Shown: positions 8,450 through 17,275 of the stretch, in pieces
Layout of the letters: every line of letters starts with the position of its first letter
How positions within the stretch are numbered: position 1 is the first letter of the stretch
Program-made: the position numbers and the translations under genes
Notes under the pieces: generated by a model
Databases searched by the model: none
Seen by the model: only the letters and a program-made list of their open reading frames with translations
What the model was told of the DNA's origin: nothing
Source of the DNA: Streptomyces sp. B3I8
Lineage (GTDB): Bacteria; Actinomycetota; Actinomycetes; Streptomycetales; Streptomycetaceae
Assembly: GCF_030816915.1 (NCBI RefSeq)
Contig: NZ_JAUSYN010000002.1
Location: forward strand, 5,593,501-5,657,500
Direction of reading: 5' to 3'
DNA length: 64,000 bases

Positions 8450-9111
8450 ACGTCCTGAACTTCATCAACGACTTCTTCAGCGACAGCGCCCACTGGCACG
8501 GCTACGACGGCATCCCGCACCGCCTCCTCGAACACGTCCAGTACTCGTTGATCGCGCTGGCCATCGCCGCCGCGATCGGCCTGCCGGTCGGCCTGATCAC
8601 CGGCCACACCGGGCGCGGCGGCACCGCGCTCGCCCTCATCGCCACCGCGGCCCGGGCACTGCCCAGCTTCGGCCTGCTGGTGCTGATGTTCGTCCTGCTC
8701 GGCCTCGGACTGCTGCCGGTGATGATCCCGCTGGTGGTGCTCGCCGTGCCGCCCATCCTCGTCACCACCTACGAGGCGGTCCGCACGGTCGAGCCCGCCC
8801 CCGTCGACGCGGCCCGGGGCATGGGCATGACCGAGCCGCGCATCCTGTTCCAGGTCGAACTGCCGGTCGCGCTCCCGCTGATTTTCAGTGGCCTGCGCTC
8901 GGCCGCCATCCAGATCGTCTCCACGGCCACGATCGCCGCGTACGTCAGCCTCGGCGGACTCGGCCGGTACATCGTCGACGGGCTCTACCAGCGCAACTAC
9001 GAGAAGGTCGTGGGCGGCGCGACCCTGGTGGCGGTACTGGCCCTGGTCACCCTCGGACTGTTCTGGGCGGCGGCGAGGGCGGCGGTCTCACCGGGGGTGC
9101 GCCGCAGCTGA
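8446..9111 (+). CDS. Quaternary-amine ABC transporter permease (second)
   Basis: A 221-residue BPD-type permease. It has hydrophobic segments such as YSLIALAIAAAIGLPVGLI and GLLVLMFVLLGLGLLPVMIP, and the EAA loop DAARGMGMTEPRILFQVELP that docks on the ATPase. The ATG at 8446 overlaps the preceding stop (ATGA), so three genes form a tight operon. The binding protein expected in this system is absent here; a candidate lies at 16303-17259. A short palindrome (CTGAGG-AGG-CCTCAG, 9109-9123) overlaps the stop and may end the transcript. Confidence 0.93.
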   Translation: MNVLNFINDFFSDSAHWHGYDGIPHRLLEHVQYSLIALAIAAAIGLPVGLITGHTGRGGTALALIATAARALPSFGLLVLMFVLLGLGLLPVMIPLVVLAVPPILVTTYEAVRTVEPAPVDAARGMGMTEPRILFQVELPVALPLIFSGLRSAAIQIVSTATIAAYVSLGGLGRYIVDGLYQRNYEKVVGGATLVAVLALVTLGLFWAAARAAVSPGVRRS

Positions 9112-9142
9112 GGAGGCCTCAGGGTCTGCCGTTCGGGAGGCG

Positions 9143-10090
9143 TCACAGGTGTTTCGCGTAGAAGGCCGCCAGCGTCTCCACCGCCCGGCCGACGTACTCG
9201 GGCCGGTCGTACAGGTCGTAGTGGCTCGCGCCCTCGACGACCAGAAGGTCCTTCGGGCCCCTCGCCCTCGCGAACAGTTCCCGCCCCTCCCGGCAGGAGC
9301 CGAAGGACCCGGTCCGGTCGCCGACCACGATCTGGAGGGGCTGGGTCAGCAACTCCTCCACCAGGTGGAAGGCGTCGAACGCGAGCATCGACGCGATACT
9401 CCGGTGCGCCAGCCGGTTGACCGACCGCTCGTGCCCGCCGCGCGGCGTGAGGTAGTAGTCGACCGCCTCGATCAGGTCGACGTCGGTGACCCCCGCCTCC
9501 GCCGGGTCCCCGAGATCCTCGGGGAGCCATGTCGTGAGCGACGGGGCCCCGCCGCGGGCCTCGGCCGTGCGCCGGTTCCCCACCTTTGCCAGCCGCTCGG
9601 CGACAGAACCGCCGGCCCGGCGGGCCCGGCCGATGTTCACGGGCACGACCGTGCCCACCGCCCTGAGGCGCCGCTCGGTCAGGGCGGCGTTGACCGCGTA
9701 ACCGCCGCCCGCGCACACGCCGAGCACGCCGATGCGCTCCTCGTCCACGAAGGGCAGGGTGGTCAGGAAGTCGACGGCGGACCTGATGTCCTCCACGCGG
9801 GTGGCCGGCTCCTCCAGGTGCCTGGGCTCGCCGCCGCTCGCGCCCTGGTGGGAGGCATCGAACGCGAGCGTGACGTACCCCCGCGCCGCCAGGTGCCGGG
9901 CGTAGACCCCGGCCGTCTGCTCCTTCACTCCGTTGCCCGGGTGGACGCAGACGAGCGCCGGGTGCCGCCGTCCCTCCGCGGTGTCGAAGCCCGGCGGCAC
10001 ACGGAGGTGCGCGGCGAGGGCGACGCCACGGCTGTCGAAGGTCACGGGGGCCGGAACGGGGCCAGTGGTGTCTGTGCGAACGGTGTCCAT
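9143..10090 (-). CDS. Alpha/beta hydrolase (dienelactone hydrolase-like)
   Basis: A 315-residue cytoplasmic alpha/beta hydrolase. Motifs include VCVHPGNGVKEQ (oxyanion region), GYVTLAFDASHQGASGGEP and the nucleophile elbow GVLGVCAGGGYAV, in which Cys occupies the nucleophile position as in dienelactone hydrolases and the YcjY group. A candidate acid lies in LQIVVGDRTGS and the His in EGASHYDLYDRPEY near the C-terminus. The substrate is not predictable. The ATG at 10090 is 74 bp from the divergently transcribed AraC regulator, which suggests that regulator may control it. Convergent with the ABC operon. Confidence 0.9.
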   Translation of the reverse strand: MDTVRTDTTGPVPAPVTFDSRGVALAAHLRVPPGFDTAEGRRHPALVCVHPGNGVKEQTAGVYARHLAARGYVTLAFDASHQGASGGEPRHLEEPATRVEDIRSAVDFLTTLPFVDEERIGVLGVCAGGGYAVNAALTERRLRAVGTVVPVNIGRARRAGGSVAERLAKVGNRRTAEARGGAPSLTTWLPEDLGDPAEAGVTDVDLIEAVDYYLTPRGGHERSVNRLAHRSIASMLAFDAFHLVEELLTQPLQIVVGDRTGSFGSCREGRELFARARGPKDLLVVEGASHYDLYDRPEYVGRAVETLAAFYAKHL

Positions 10091-10164
10091 ACGAGGAAGT
10101 CTGCCGACCGTACAGTGGACTGTGAATGCTCCACGGTCCCCCGTACTTGATCCGGAGTCCGCCC

Positions 10165-11148
10165 ATGGCCGCCGCTGACCCGCTCTCGGACGTGCTCGCT
10201 CTGGTGCGCGCGCGGTGTGAGATCACCGGCGGTCTGCGGGCCGGCGGCCGGTGGTCCCTGCGCTCCGGGCCGCACGCGGCGCAGGTCAAACTGGACGCCG
10301 TCACACACGGCTCCTGCCTGCTCCTCGCCGGCGGCCGGCCCCCGCTGCGACTGACCGCGGGTGACGTCGTCGTCCTGAACGGCGCCGGCTCCGTGGTGCT
10401 CTGCGGCGAACCGGGGGAGACCCCGGACGGGGGACCGGGGGAGACCACGGACGGCGGACCGGGGCAGACCACGGTGGAAGAGCCGGACCTCCCCCCGTCC
10501 GCGCCCGGCACGCTCCACCGGCTCGGCAGCGGTGAGGACGTGACGATCGTCGGCGGGCACGTGGAGCTCGATCCGGCCGCCGCCGAGTGGTTCACCGCGG
10601 CGCTGCCCGACGTCCTGCACGCCCACGCCGGCGCGCACGGCGTCGAGGCGGCGCGGATGCGGAGCCTGCTGGAGCAGATCGTCGAGGAGACGGCACAGGA
10701 CCGCCCGGGCGCCGCGTTCGCCCGCCACCAGCACGCTCAGCTCCTGCTGCTGCACGCCCTGCGCGTCGGACTGCGCGGCGGGGCGGGGGTGTTGCGCCCC
10801 GGCTGGCTGCGCCTGCTCGCGGACGCACGGCTGCGGCTCGCCGTGGAGGCCGTGCACGCCGATCCCGGACACCCCTGGGAGCTGCGGGAGCTGGCCTCGG
10901 TGGCGGGCATGTCGCGCAGTCACTTCGCCGGGCGGTTCCGCGAGGTGGCGGGCGAGACACCGCTGGCGTACGTGTCCCACTGGCGGCTACGGCTTGCGCG
11001 GCAGGCGCTGCGGGACTCCGACACGACGGTCGCCGCGCTCGGCGAACGCCTCGGGTACGCCTCGGAGAGCTCCTTCAGCCACGCGTTCAGCCGTGTCGTC
11101 GGGATGTCTCCGGGGCGGTACCGCCGGACCGCCGCGCGGGGGAGCTGA
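10165..11148 (+). CDS. AraC-family regulator with cupin-type sensor domain
   Basis: A 327-residue transcription factor. The N-terminal ~200 residues resemble the AraC-associated cupin domain (LADVLALVRARCEITGGL-like start, GRWSLRSGPHAAQVKLD, LTAGDVVVLNGAG). The C-terminal ~100 residues are the double helix-turn-helix: HPWELRELASVAGMSRSHFA and ALGERLGYASESSFSHAFSR, ending GMSPGRYRR. I chose ATG 10165 because GGAG lies 7 bp upstream; an in-frame ATG at 10126 has no site. A Pro/Gly/Asp-rich insert near residues 85-115 contains short repeats of a PGETxDGGP-type motif. It probably acts on the divergent hydrolase gene. Confidence 0.9.
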   Translation: MAAADPLSDVLALVRARCEITGGLRAGGRWSLRSGPHAAQVKLDAVTHGSCLLLAGGRPPLRLTAGDVVVLNGAGSVVLCGEPGETPDGGPGETTDGGPGQTTVEEPDLPPSAPGTLHRLGSGEDVTIVGGHVELDPAAAEWFTAALPDVLHAHAGAHGVEAARMRSLLEQIVEETAQDRPGAAFARHQHAQLLLLHALRVGLRGGAGVLRPGWLRLLADARLRLAVEAVHADPGHPWELRELASVAGMSRSHFAGRFREVAGETPLAYVSHWRLRLARQALRDSDTTVAALGERLGYASESSFSHAFSRVVGMSPGRYRRTAARGS

Positions 11149-11192
11149 GAGGAGACAAGGAGCGAAGGCAGGGACTCATCCCTCCCAAGGGA

Positions 11193-11828
11193 TCACCCCT
11201 GCGTGCGTGCCAGCGCCAGCTCCAGCACCGTCAGCAGCGCGTCGCGCACCGAGCCGCGCTCGCGCGCGTCGAACACCACGACCGGCACCTGGTCGGCCAT
11301 GTCCAGCGCCCACCGCACCTCGTCCAGTGAATGCTCCACGATCCCGTCGAACGCGTTCAACGCGACCGCGAACGGGATGCCCCGGTGCTCGAAGTAGTCG
11401 ACGGCCGCGTAGCAGTCGTCGAGCCGCCGGCTGTCGACGATGACCAGACCGCCGACCGCGCCCTCCACGAGGTCGTCCCACATGAACCCGAACCGGTCCT
11501 GGCCGGGCGTGCCGAACAGGTACAGCTTCAGGGTCGGGTCGATGGTGATGCAGCCGAAGTCCATCGCGACCGTGGTGGTGGTCTTGGCCGGGGTGTGACT
11601 GAGGTCGTCCACCCCCGCCGCGACCTCGGTGATGGCCGCTTCGGTGGTGAGCGGCTCGATCTCCGAGATGGAGCCGACGGCGGTGGTCTTGCCCACGCCG
11701 AAGCCGCCCGCGATCACCAGTTTGACCGGCAGCGGCGGCCGTTCGGCGGTCACCGCGCCGCCGTGGGCGGCCGGTTCAGTCGGAGTCACGGAGTACCCCC
11801 CGGGAGTCGGGGATGGCACGGAGGCCAT
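11193..11828 (-). CDS. cvnD: Conservon Ras-like GTPase CvnD
   Basis: A 211-residue (from ATG 11828) or 198-residue (from GTG 11789) small GTPase. The P-loop is IAGGFGVGKTTAVGSISEIE, the switch-II region is FGTPGQDRFGFMWDDLVEGA, and the specificity motif is the unusual LNAFDG instead of NKxD, as in other conservon GTPases. Fourth gene of a cvnABCD unit. Conservon proteins form a membrane-associated complex likened to G-protein-coupled signalling in Streptomyces. The ATG start overlaps cvnC by 53 bp and has GAAGGG 7 bp upstream; the GTG start would give a more usual short overlap. Confidence 0.93.
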   Translation of the reverse strand: MASVPSPTPGGYSVTPTEPAAHGGAVTAERPPLPVKLVIAGGFGVGKTTAVGSISEIEPLTTEAAITEVAAGVDDLSHTPAKTTTTVAMDFGCITIDPTLKLYLFGTPGQDRFGFMWDDLVEGAVGGLVIVDSRRLDDCYAAVDYFEHRGIPFAVALNAFDGIVEHSLDEVRWALDMADQVPVVVFDARERGSVRDALLTVLELALARTQG

Positions 11829-12216
11829 CGATAACCCTTCGCAGTACGGAAGCGTCGCGGATGATGTCGGTGCGTGGTACGTGCACCGACAGTTGTCCGT
11901 CGGCGCGCAGGTCCTCGGCCAGGACGCGGACCACGTTCAGATGCAGCCGCAGCCGGGCCGCGATCTCCGCGAGGGACTGCGGCCGCCGGCAGGCGGCGAC
12001 GATGTCGTGCTGCTCGAACGACAGGCGTTCGAGCGCGTCGATCCCCGCGGTGGTGGCCACCATCTGGGTCTCGACGGGGATCGGCCGGCCGGACGCGGTG
12101 CCCGCCACCCGGCCCGCGGTGACCAGGAACGGCCGGACCGCGGGGGCCGGGCCGACGGGGGTTCCGTCGGGGCCGGTGAAGCCGTGCGCGCCCGGGGGTG
12201 CTTGGCCGTCCGCCAT
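11776..12216 (-). CDS. cvnC: Conservon DUF742 protein CvnC
   Basis: A 146-residue protein with DUF742 features: PFLVTAGRVAGTASGRPIPVETQMVAT (here split as VRPFLVTAGR and IPVETQMVA), RLSFEQHDIVAACR, SLAEIAARLRLHLNVVRVLAEDL, then QLSVHVP. The centre resembles a winged-helix fold, and such proteins are third members of conservons. The N-terminal 35 residues are Pro/Gly-rich. A gap of 37 bp separates it from cvnB upstream, and it overlaps cvnD downstream. Confidence 0.93.
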   Translation of the reverse strand: MADGQAPPGAHGFTGPDGTPVGPAPAVRPFLVTAGRVAGTASGRPIPVETQMVATTAGIDALERLSFEQHDIVAACRRPQSLAEIAARLRLHLNVVRVLAEDLRADGQLSVHVPRTDIIRDASVLRRVIDGLRAIPDSRGVLRDSD

Positions 12217-12253
12217 CGGTTTTTTCTTCCTCCCTCGACCCGGTGGCGACCGG

Positions 12254-12730
12254 TCATCCAGCCGACGCGGCGCCGACGCTGTTCTTCAGTTCCAGTACGA
12301 GCTGAGGGCTCAGCGCGGTGCCGGCGCGGTTGGCGAACAGGGTCATCTCGTAGGCGATGTTGCCGAGCTTGGCCTCCTTGTCGGTGACCACGCCGAGGAC
12401 GGCGCCGCTGCCGATCGCGGAGACCAGGACGTGGCCACCCTCCAGGTCGATGATGACCTTGTTGAGCCCGCCCAGACCGTAGTTGCCGGAAGCGCCGGAC
12501 GCCAGGCTCGTGATGCCGGAGACGATCGCCGCGAGCCGTTCCGAGTCGGCGTGCTCGCGCAGTTCGGAGACGGCGATGAGCAGACCGTCGGACGACACGG
12601 CGATGGCGTCGACGACGCCGGCGGTCTCGGTGGCGAAACGATTCAGGAGCCAGGTGAAGTCGGCCGCGGCAGCCCGCAGGTCCGTCGGCGAGGCCCCGCC
12701 CATGGAGGTGTCACCTGTCGACGTTGTCAC
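12254..12730 (-). CDS. cvnB: Conservon roadblock/LC7 protein CvnB
   Basis: A 158-residue protein of the roadblock/LC7 family, which often acts with small Ras-like GTPases as in MglA/MglB. Key stretches are FTWLLNRFATETAGVVDAIA, VSSDGLLIAVSELREHADSE, GLGGLNKVIIDLEGGHVLVS and GAVLGVVTDKEAKLGNIAYE. The GTG start at 12730 overlaps the cvnA stop (GTGA), so it is translationally coupled to the kinase-like gene. Confidence 0.94.
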   Translation of the reverse strand: MTTSTGDTSMGGASPTDLRAAAADFTWLLNRFATETAGVVDAIAVSSDGLLIAVSELREHADSERLAAIVSGITSLASGASGNYGLGGLNKVIIDLEGGHVLVSAIGSGAVLGVVTDKEAKLGNIAYEMTLFANRAGTALSPQLVLELKNSVGAASAG

Positions 12731-15700
12731 TGCTCCGCTCCTTCCGGGAGGTGGTTCTGGTCGTGCGTGGCGCGGGTGGTGGCTGAGGACGTGGGGGATA
12801 CCGGGGGAAGCGTACGTCGGCCGTCGGCGGCGTCGGCGCGCGCGTCCCGGTTTGCGCGCTCGACGGCCGCCTCGAACTCCTCGAGCGCGGAGCGGACGGC
12901 GTCGGCGTCGGCGGGCCGCAGTGGCTCGGCGGCCCGCTGCGCGGCCGTGTCCGCGAACGTGGTCCGCAGGGTCGCCCCCCGCACGCGCCGCCGCAACGGC
13001 CGGGCGCCGTCGCCCGGTTCCTCCGGGCCGGTCGCGGCCGCGCCGCCCCGGGGGGCGGGTGGTACGACGGCGCCGGACCGGCCGCCCGGCGAGGCACCGG
13101 TGGCGGCCTCGTCGTGGGTGCGCGGGATGTCGGCCTCGTGCGGCCGGGAGGTTCCGGCGCCCGCCCCGGCCCCCGCCTCGGGCTCGCGCCCGTAACCGAA
13201 CTCGTCGGCCACGTAGGGCCGGTCCCGCTCGGGATGCTCCCGCCCGGTCCGCGCGGAGGTATCGGATCGTTCGGCCGGGGTGGCGGCCGGGGGCGTCGGC
13301 GTCCCCGCGGAGGGGAGCGCTTCGTCCGCAGCCGGCCGGGAGGTGCCCGGCCGGACCGGGACGTACCCCGTGCCGCGGCCGCCGCCCTCGGACGCCCGCC
13401 CGGCGGACGTTCCTGCCCCGGGCGTCCGTCCTGCGGGGGCCGTCTCCGCCCGGTCCCCCGCGGGGACCGTCTCCTCCTGGTCCCCGCGGGGAACGCGGCG
13501 GGGGAGCGGGACGAGCGGGTCGCCGTCGGCCGATGCCGTCTCGCCCCCTGCCCGCCCGGCCTCCGCCGCGCGGCGGGCGGCCCAGGCCGGGGTGCGGCCG
13601 GTGCCGCGTCCGGCTTCCGCCGGCGCCGGGGCGGAGGCCGGCTCCGGATGCGCGGTGCTGTCCGGCTCCGCGTCGGCCGCGGGCCGTTCGTCGCGCCTGC
13701 CGTCCGTCGGAGAGGATCCCGTCGGCAGGGCCCTGCGGGGTTCCGAGGGGGTGACGGCGCCCGGCTCCACCGGGTCCGCGGCGCGGCCCTCCGGGCTCGC
13801 CGCCGGCGCCACCACGTCCCGTTCGATGTCCCGTTCGACGTTCCGTTCCACGGCGGCCGACGAGGACGGCCGCGACGGCTCGGCCGCGAGCGGGCTCAGC
13901 GCCAGCAGCAGCGTCGACGGCAGTGCGATGTGCGAGGTGACGCCGCCGCCCGGGGTCCGGGACAGCGTCACGGTCACACCCCAGCGGCGCGCCAGCGTGC
14001 CCACCACGAACAGGCCCAGCACCTTCGTCGGCACCAGGTCCAGCCGCTCGCGGCGCACCAGCCGCGCGTTCTCCTCGGCGAGCCGCTCCGCGCTCATGCC
14101 CAGGCCGTGGTCGGCGATCTCGATGTGCGCGACGCCGTCGCCGTCCGCCCGCACCGCCACCTCGACAGGGCTGCGCGCGGGCGAGAACGCCACCGCGTTC
14201 TCGATCAGTTCGGCCACCATCAGCGTCAGGTCGCCGATGATGTCCGGCTCGACCATGACCTCCGTGTCGGCGCGCAGCGACACCCGCTGGTAGCCCTCGA
14301 CCTGCCCGAGCGCGGCCCTTACGACGTTGGTGAGCGCGGTCGGTCCGGAGTCCAGCACGGTCTCGCGGATGCCGGCCAGCAGCATCAGGCTGTCGGCGTT
14401 GCGGCGCAGACGCACGGCGATGTGGTCGATGCGGTACAGCCGGTCCAGCAGCGCGGGGTCGGTCTCGCCGCGCTCGACCGCGTCGATCAGCGCGAGCTGA
14501 CGGGCGGTCAGGTTGCTGACCCGGCGTCCCACGTTGCCGAACATCTCGGCGACGTTGCGCCGGCTGAGCACCTGGCGTTCCAGCAGCGCCGCCGCCGTGC
14601 CCTGCACATGGTTGAACGCCTCGGCGAGCTCGCCGATCTCGTCGCGCACGACGACCGGCACCTCGCTCAGCCTCGGCGGCCCCGCGTCCTCCGCGTCGTC
14701 GTCGGCGACCCGGGCCAGTTCGCGCCCCGCCACCTCGGCGACCTGCTGCGCGGCTCCGGTCAGCGCCGTCACCGGCCGCACCACGGAACGTCGTACGGCG
14801 ACCGAGAAGCCGAGCCAGAGGACGAACCCGAGCAGTGCCGCGGCGAGCAGCCAGCCGGCCCGCCACCAGGAGTCGGAGGAGGCGCTGTCGGCCCGGTGGG
14901 CGATCTGGCCGGTCAGCGAGGTGGTGATCTTCAGCCGGGACTCGGCCTGGGCCCGGTAGTCCGGGTAGGTGGCCAGGGACGAGGTGAACGCCCGGCGCAG
15001 TTGGGTCGGCCCCTTGGCCTGCAACGCGCTCGGGTCGACCTGGAGTTCGGCGTACTGCTGGGCGATCGTGGCCATCGGGCCGTCGCGCTCCATGCTGCCC
15101 AGCTGGTCCGCCTGCTCCTCGGTGGCGAAGCGGCTGAAGCGGTCGGCCTGGTACGTGTAGAGCTGGTAGGCGCCGACCGCGCTGTTGAACTGGATCAGCG
15201 CGTTGCTGTCACCCGTGGTCGCGGAGAACACGTCGGTCTCGAACGCGCTGTGCGCGGCGTCGGCGCGCAGCAGCGACTCCAGCAGATTGCCGGTGAAGGT
15301 GGCCGCGAGCGCGGTGTTGCGGTCCAGGCCGAGCCCGTCGATCAGGCCCTTGGCCACGCTGGTGTACGTGGGGTCGATGTTGTCGGCGGGCAGATACCCC
15401 GCCTCGACGTTCTCCCGGAGGCTGGTGAGACCGTTGACCTCGCGCAGGGCCTGTGCCTCGGTGCCGGGGAGCCGGTCGCCGAAGGTGTCGCGCACCTTGT
15501 CCACCTGCGCGTCCACGGCCGCCTGCGCCTTGCGGTACCCCGTGGTGGACGGCCGGTCCGCCTTGCCGGCGGCCTCGTACCGCACGGAGAGCAGCATCGC
15601 CTGCTGGTACTCGTTCTGCACCTGGTCGACCAGGGCGGCCACCTGCACGCTGTTCCGCACCAGGTCGGCGGCGTCCGCCGCGTCGCGGGCCTGTCCCACC

Positions 15701-15870
15701 TGGTCGGCGATGAGGTACGACAGCAGCATCGCGACCACCGCGAGCGGGACGCCGACGAGGGCGTTGAGCTTGCGCCGGAAGGGCCACCGGTCGGCGAAGC
15801 GACGAATACCGCTCGGCGGCGACGGCGGTGCCGGCGCGGGGGTGGACGCGTCCACCACGTTCGTGGACAC
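12727..15870 (-). CDS. cvnA: Conservon sensor kinase-like membrane protein CvnA
   Basis: A 1047-residue protein. Order of parts: short Pro-rich N-terminus; membrane helix about residues 35-58 (ALVGVPLAVVAMLLSYLIA); extracytoplasmic region of about 280 residues of the nitrate/nitrite-sensing (NIT) type; second helix about 335-360 (LLAAALLGFVLWLGFSVAV); HAMP linker; dimerisation stretch with RIDHIAVRLRRNADSLMLLAG; and an ATPase domain with ELIENAVAFSP (N box), IADHGLGMSAERL (G1) and LGLFVVGTLARRWG plus TPGGGVTSHIALP (G2). The last ~390 residues are a disordered Pro/Ala/Glu/Arg tail. It is the first gene of the conservon. The stimulus is unknown. Confidence 0.95.
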   Translation of the reverse strand: MSTNVVDASTPAPAPPSPPSGIRRFADRWPFRRKLNALVGVPLAVVAMLLSYLIADQVGQARDAADAADLVRNSVQVAALVDQVQNEYQQAMLLSVRYEAAGKADRPSTTGYRKAQAAVDAQVDKVRDTFGDRLPGTEAQALREVNGLTSLRENVEAGYLPADNIDPTYTSVAKGLIDGLGLDRNTALAATFTGNLLESLLRADAAHSAFETDVFSATTGDSNALIQFNSAVGAYQLYTYQADRFSRFATEEQADQLGSMERDGPMATIAQQYAELQVDPSALQAKGPTQLRRAFTSSLATYPDYRAQAESRLKITTSLTGQIAHRADSASSDSWWRAGWLLAAALLGFVLWLGFSVAVRRSVVRPVTALTGAAQQVAEVAGRELARVADDDAEDAGPPRLSEVPVVVRDEIGELAEAFNHVQGTAAALLERQVLSRRNVAEMFGNVGRRVSNLTARQLALIDAVERGETDPALLDRLYRIDHIAVRLRRNADSLMLLAGIRETVLDSGPTALTNVVRAALGQVEGYQRVSLRADTEVMVEPDIIGDLTLMVAELIENAVAFSPARSPVEVAVRADGDGVAHIEIADHGLGMSAERLAEENARLVRRERLDLVPTKVLGLFVVGTLARRWGVTVTLSRTPGGGVTSHIALPSTLLLALSPLAAEPSRPSSSAAVERNVERDIERDVVAPAASPEGRAADPVEPGAVTPSEPRRALPTGSSPTDGRRDERPAADAEPDSTAHPEPASAPAPAEAGRGTGRTPAWAARRAAEAGRAGGETASADGDPLVPLPRRVPRGDQEETVPAGDRAETAPAGRTPGAGTSAGRASEGGGRGTGYVPVRPGTSRPAADEALPSAGTPTPPAATPAERSDTSARTGREHPERDRPYVADEFGYGREPEAGAGAGAGTSRPHEADIPRTHDEAATGASPGGRSGAVVPPAPRGGAAATGPEEPGDGARPLRRRVRGATLRTTFADTAAQRAAEPLRPADADAVRSALEEFEAAVERANRDARADAADGRRTLPPVSPTSSATTRATHDQNHLPEGAEQ

Positions 15871-16302
15871 CGAGCCTCCTTGTGGGCGTCATCACGGCGC
15901 GCAAGGTTCACGAGACCGTTGATCGGATGATGATCGGTTTCGGACAGGGGGCACCGCAGTTCCCACTGGGCGACATCCGCGCGCCCATGCCGGCCACACC
16001 GCTCCCCGTGGTCAACTTCGGTGAGAGTACCGTCTCTTGTGATCGCGGATGGGCACGCTATGTCAAGAATCCGTTACAACCCCACCAGTCCCACCAGTGA
16101 ACACCCACCACATCTTCACAACAAGTGACCCACGGAAATCGCTTGTTGACCGGAAGGCACTTGACTAGTCGAGAAGCGGCTGGATTGGATCAGTCGGGTG
16201 CGGTGCCGGAATGACGCGTACCGTCGTCCTCGGCATGTGCCCCGAGGCCTCGCGCCTGTGCGGCCGTGCCCGCCCTCCACCCCAAAGTCCGGAACGGGAA
16301 TT
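15871..16302. promoter_or_regulatory. 432-bp divergent region between cvnA and the binding-protein gene
   Basis: Holds the promoters of the conservon (minus) and of the binding-protein/lyase pair (plus). A plausible plus promoter is TTGACT (16161-16166) with an 18-bp spacer and TTGGAT (16185-16190), leaving a leader of roughly 105 nt. The part from about 16030 to 16170 is richer in A/T than its surroundings. No ORF with coding character is seen. Confidence 0.5.
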
Positions 16303-17259
16303 GTGACTACCGCGAAGAGCAGCAGGTCCAGTAAGAGACGATCCGGAGCGGCGGCCGTAGCGCTCGCCGCCGCCACGGCCCTCCTGGCGGCGGGGTGCGG
16401 ATCGGACGACAAGAGCGACGATCCGCTCGCGGGCGAGAAGTCGGGCGGCGACACGGTCGTCGTCGGCTCCAACAACTTCGCCGAGAGCATCCTCCTCGCC
16501 GACATCTACGGCGAGGCGCTGAAGGCCAAGGGCGTCAAGGTCGACTACAAGCCCAACATCGGCAGCCGCGAGACCACCTACGGTCTGCTGAAGAACGGCT
16601 CCATCACCGTGCTGCCCGAGTACAACGGCGCGCTGCTGGCCTACCTCGACGCCAAGGCCACCCCGAAGACGGTCGCCGAGACCACCGCCGCGATCAACGC
16701 GAAGCTGGACAAGAAGCTGGAGCTCCTGGAGCCGGCCGCCGCGCAGGACAAGGACTCGGTCACGGTCAACGCGGACGCCGCGAAGAAGCACGGGCTGACC
16801 GACAAGTCCACCATCGCCGACCTCAAGGACATCGCGTCCGACCTGGTCATCGGCGGCTCCCCGGAGTTCCAGACCCGACAGCAGGGCCTCAAGGGCCTGA
16901 AGTCGGTGTACGGCGTGGAGTTCAAGTCCTTCAAGGCGCTCGACGCGGGCGGCCCGCTCACCCAGGCGGCGCTGAAGAAGAACACGGTCCAGGCGGCCGA
17001 CCTCTTCACCACCGACCCGACCATCACCAAGGAGAAGTTCGTCGTCCTCCAGGACCCGGAGAACCTCTTCGGGTTCGAGAACGTGCAGCCGCTCGTCTAC
17101 AAGGGCGGACTCTCCAAGGAGGCCGCGGCCGCGCTGAACGCGGTCTCGGCCAAGCTCGACACGGCCGCGCTGCTGGACCTGGACGCGAAGGTGCAGCTCG
17201 AGAACAAGGACCCGCTGGACGTGGCCAAGACCTGGCTGAAGTCCGCCGGCCTCGGCTGA
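16303..17259 (+). CDS. Orphan quaternary-amine ABC substrate-binding lipoprotein
   Basis: A 318-residue extracellular lipoprotein. Signal peptide with basic start (KSSRSSKRR), hydrophobic core and lipobox LLAAGCG. The mature part matches OpuAC/ProX-type binding proteins: VVVGSNNFAESILLADIYGE, PNIGSRETTYGLLKNGSI, VLPEYNGALLAYLD and NLFGFENVQPLVYKGGLS. Ligands of this family are glycine betaine, choline, carnitine, ergothioneine and similar. The start is GTG 16303, preceded by GGAACGGGAA. No permease or ATPase gene adjoins it; the matching OpuC-like set is at 6552-9111. The next gene, a lyase-like protein, begins 16 bp after its stop, so the two look co-transcribed. Confidence 0.9.
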   Translation: MTTAKSSRSSKRRSGAAAVALAAATALLAAGCGSDDKSDDPLAGEKSGGDTVVVGSNNFAESILLADIYGEALKAKGVKVDYKPNIGSRETTYGLLKNGSITVLPEYNGALLAYLDAKATPKTVAETTAAINAKLDKKLELLEPAAAQDKDSVTVNADAAKKHGLTDKSTIADLKDIASDLVIGGSPEFQTRQQGLKGLKSVYGVEFKSFKALDAGGPLTQAALKKNTVQAADLFTTDPTITKEKFVVLQDPENLFGFENVQPLVYKGGLSKEAAAALNAVSAKLDTAALLDLDAKVQLENKDPLDVAKTWLKSAGLG

Positions 17260-17275
17260 CGCGGGAGCACCGCGC

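Noticed and set aside
11193..15870. Conservon considered as a new signalling system
   Set aside because: Gene order and motifs match the known cvnABCD units of Streptomyces; the usual fifth member, a cytochrome P450, is absent, which is common.
13114..15930. Open plus-strand frame of 938 codons opposite cvnA
   Set aside because: Shadow of cvnA; no recognizable domain and composition dominated by Arg, Gly, His and Val.
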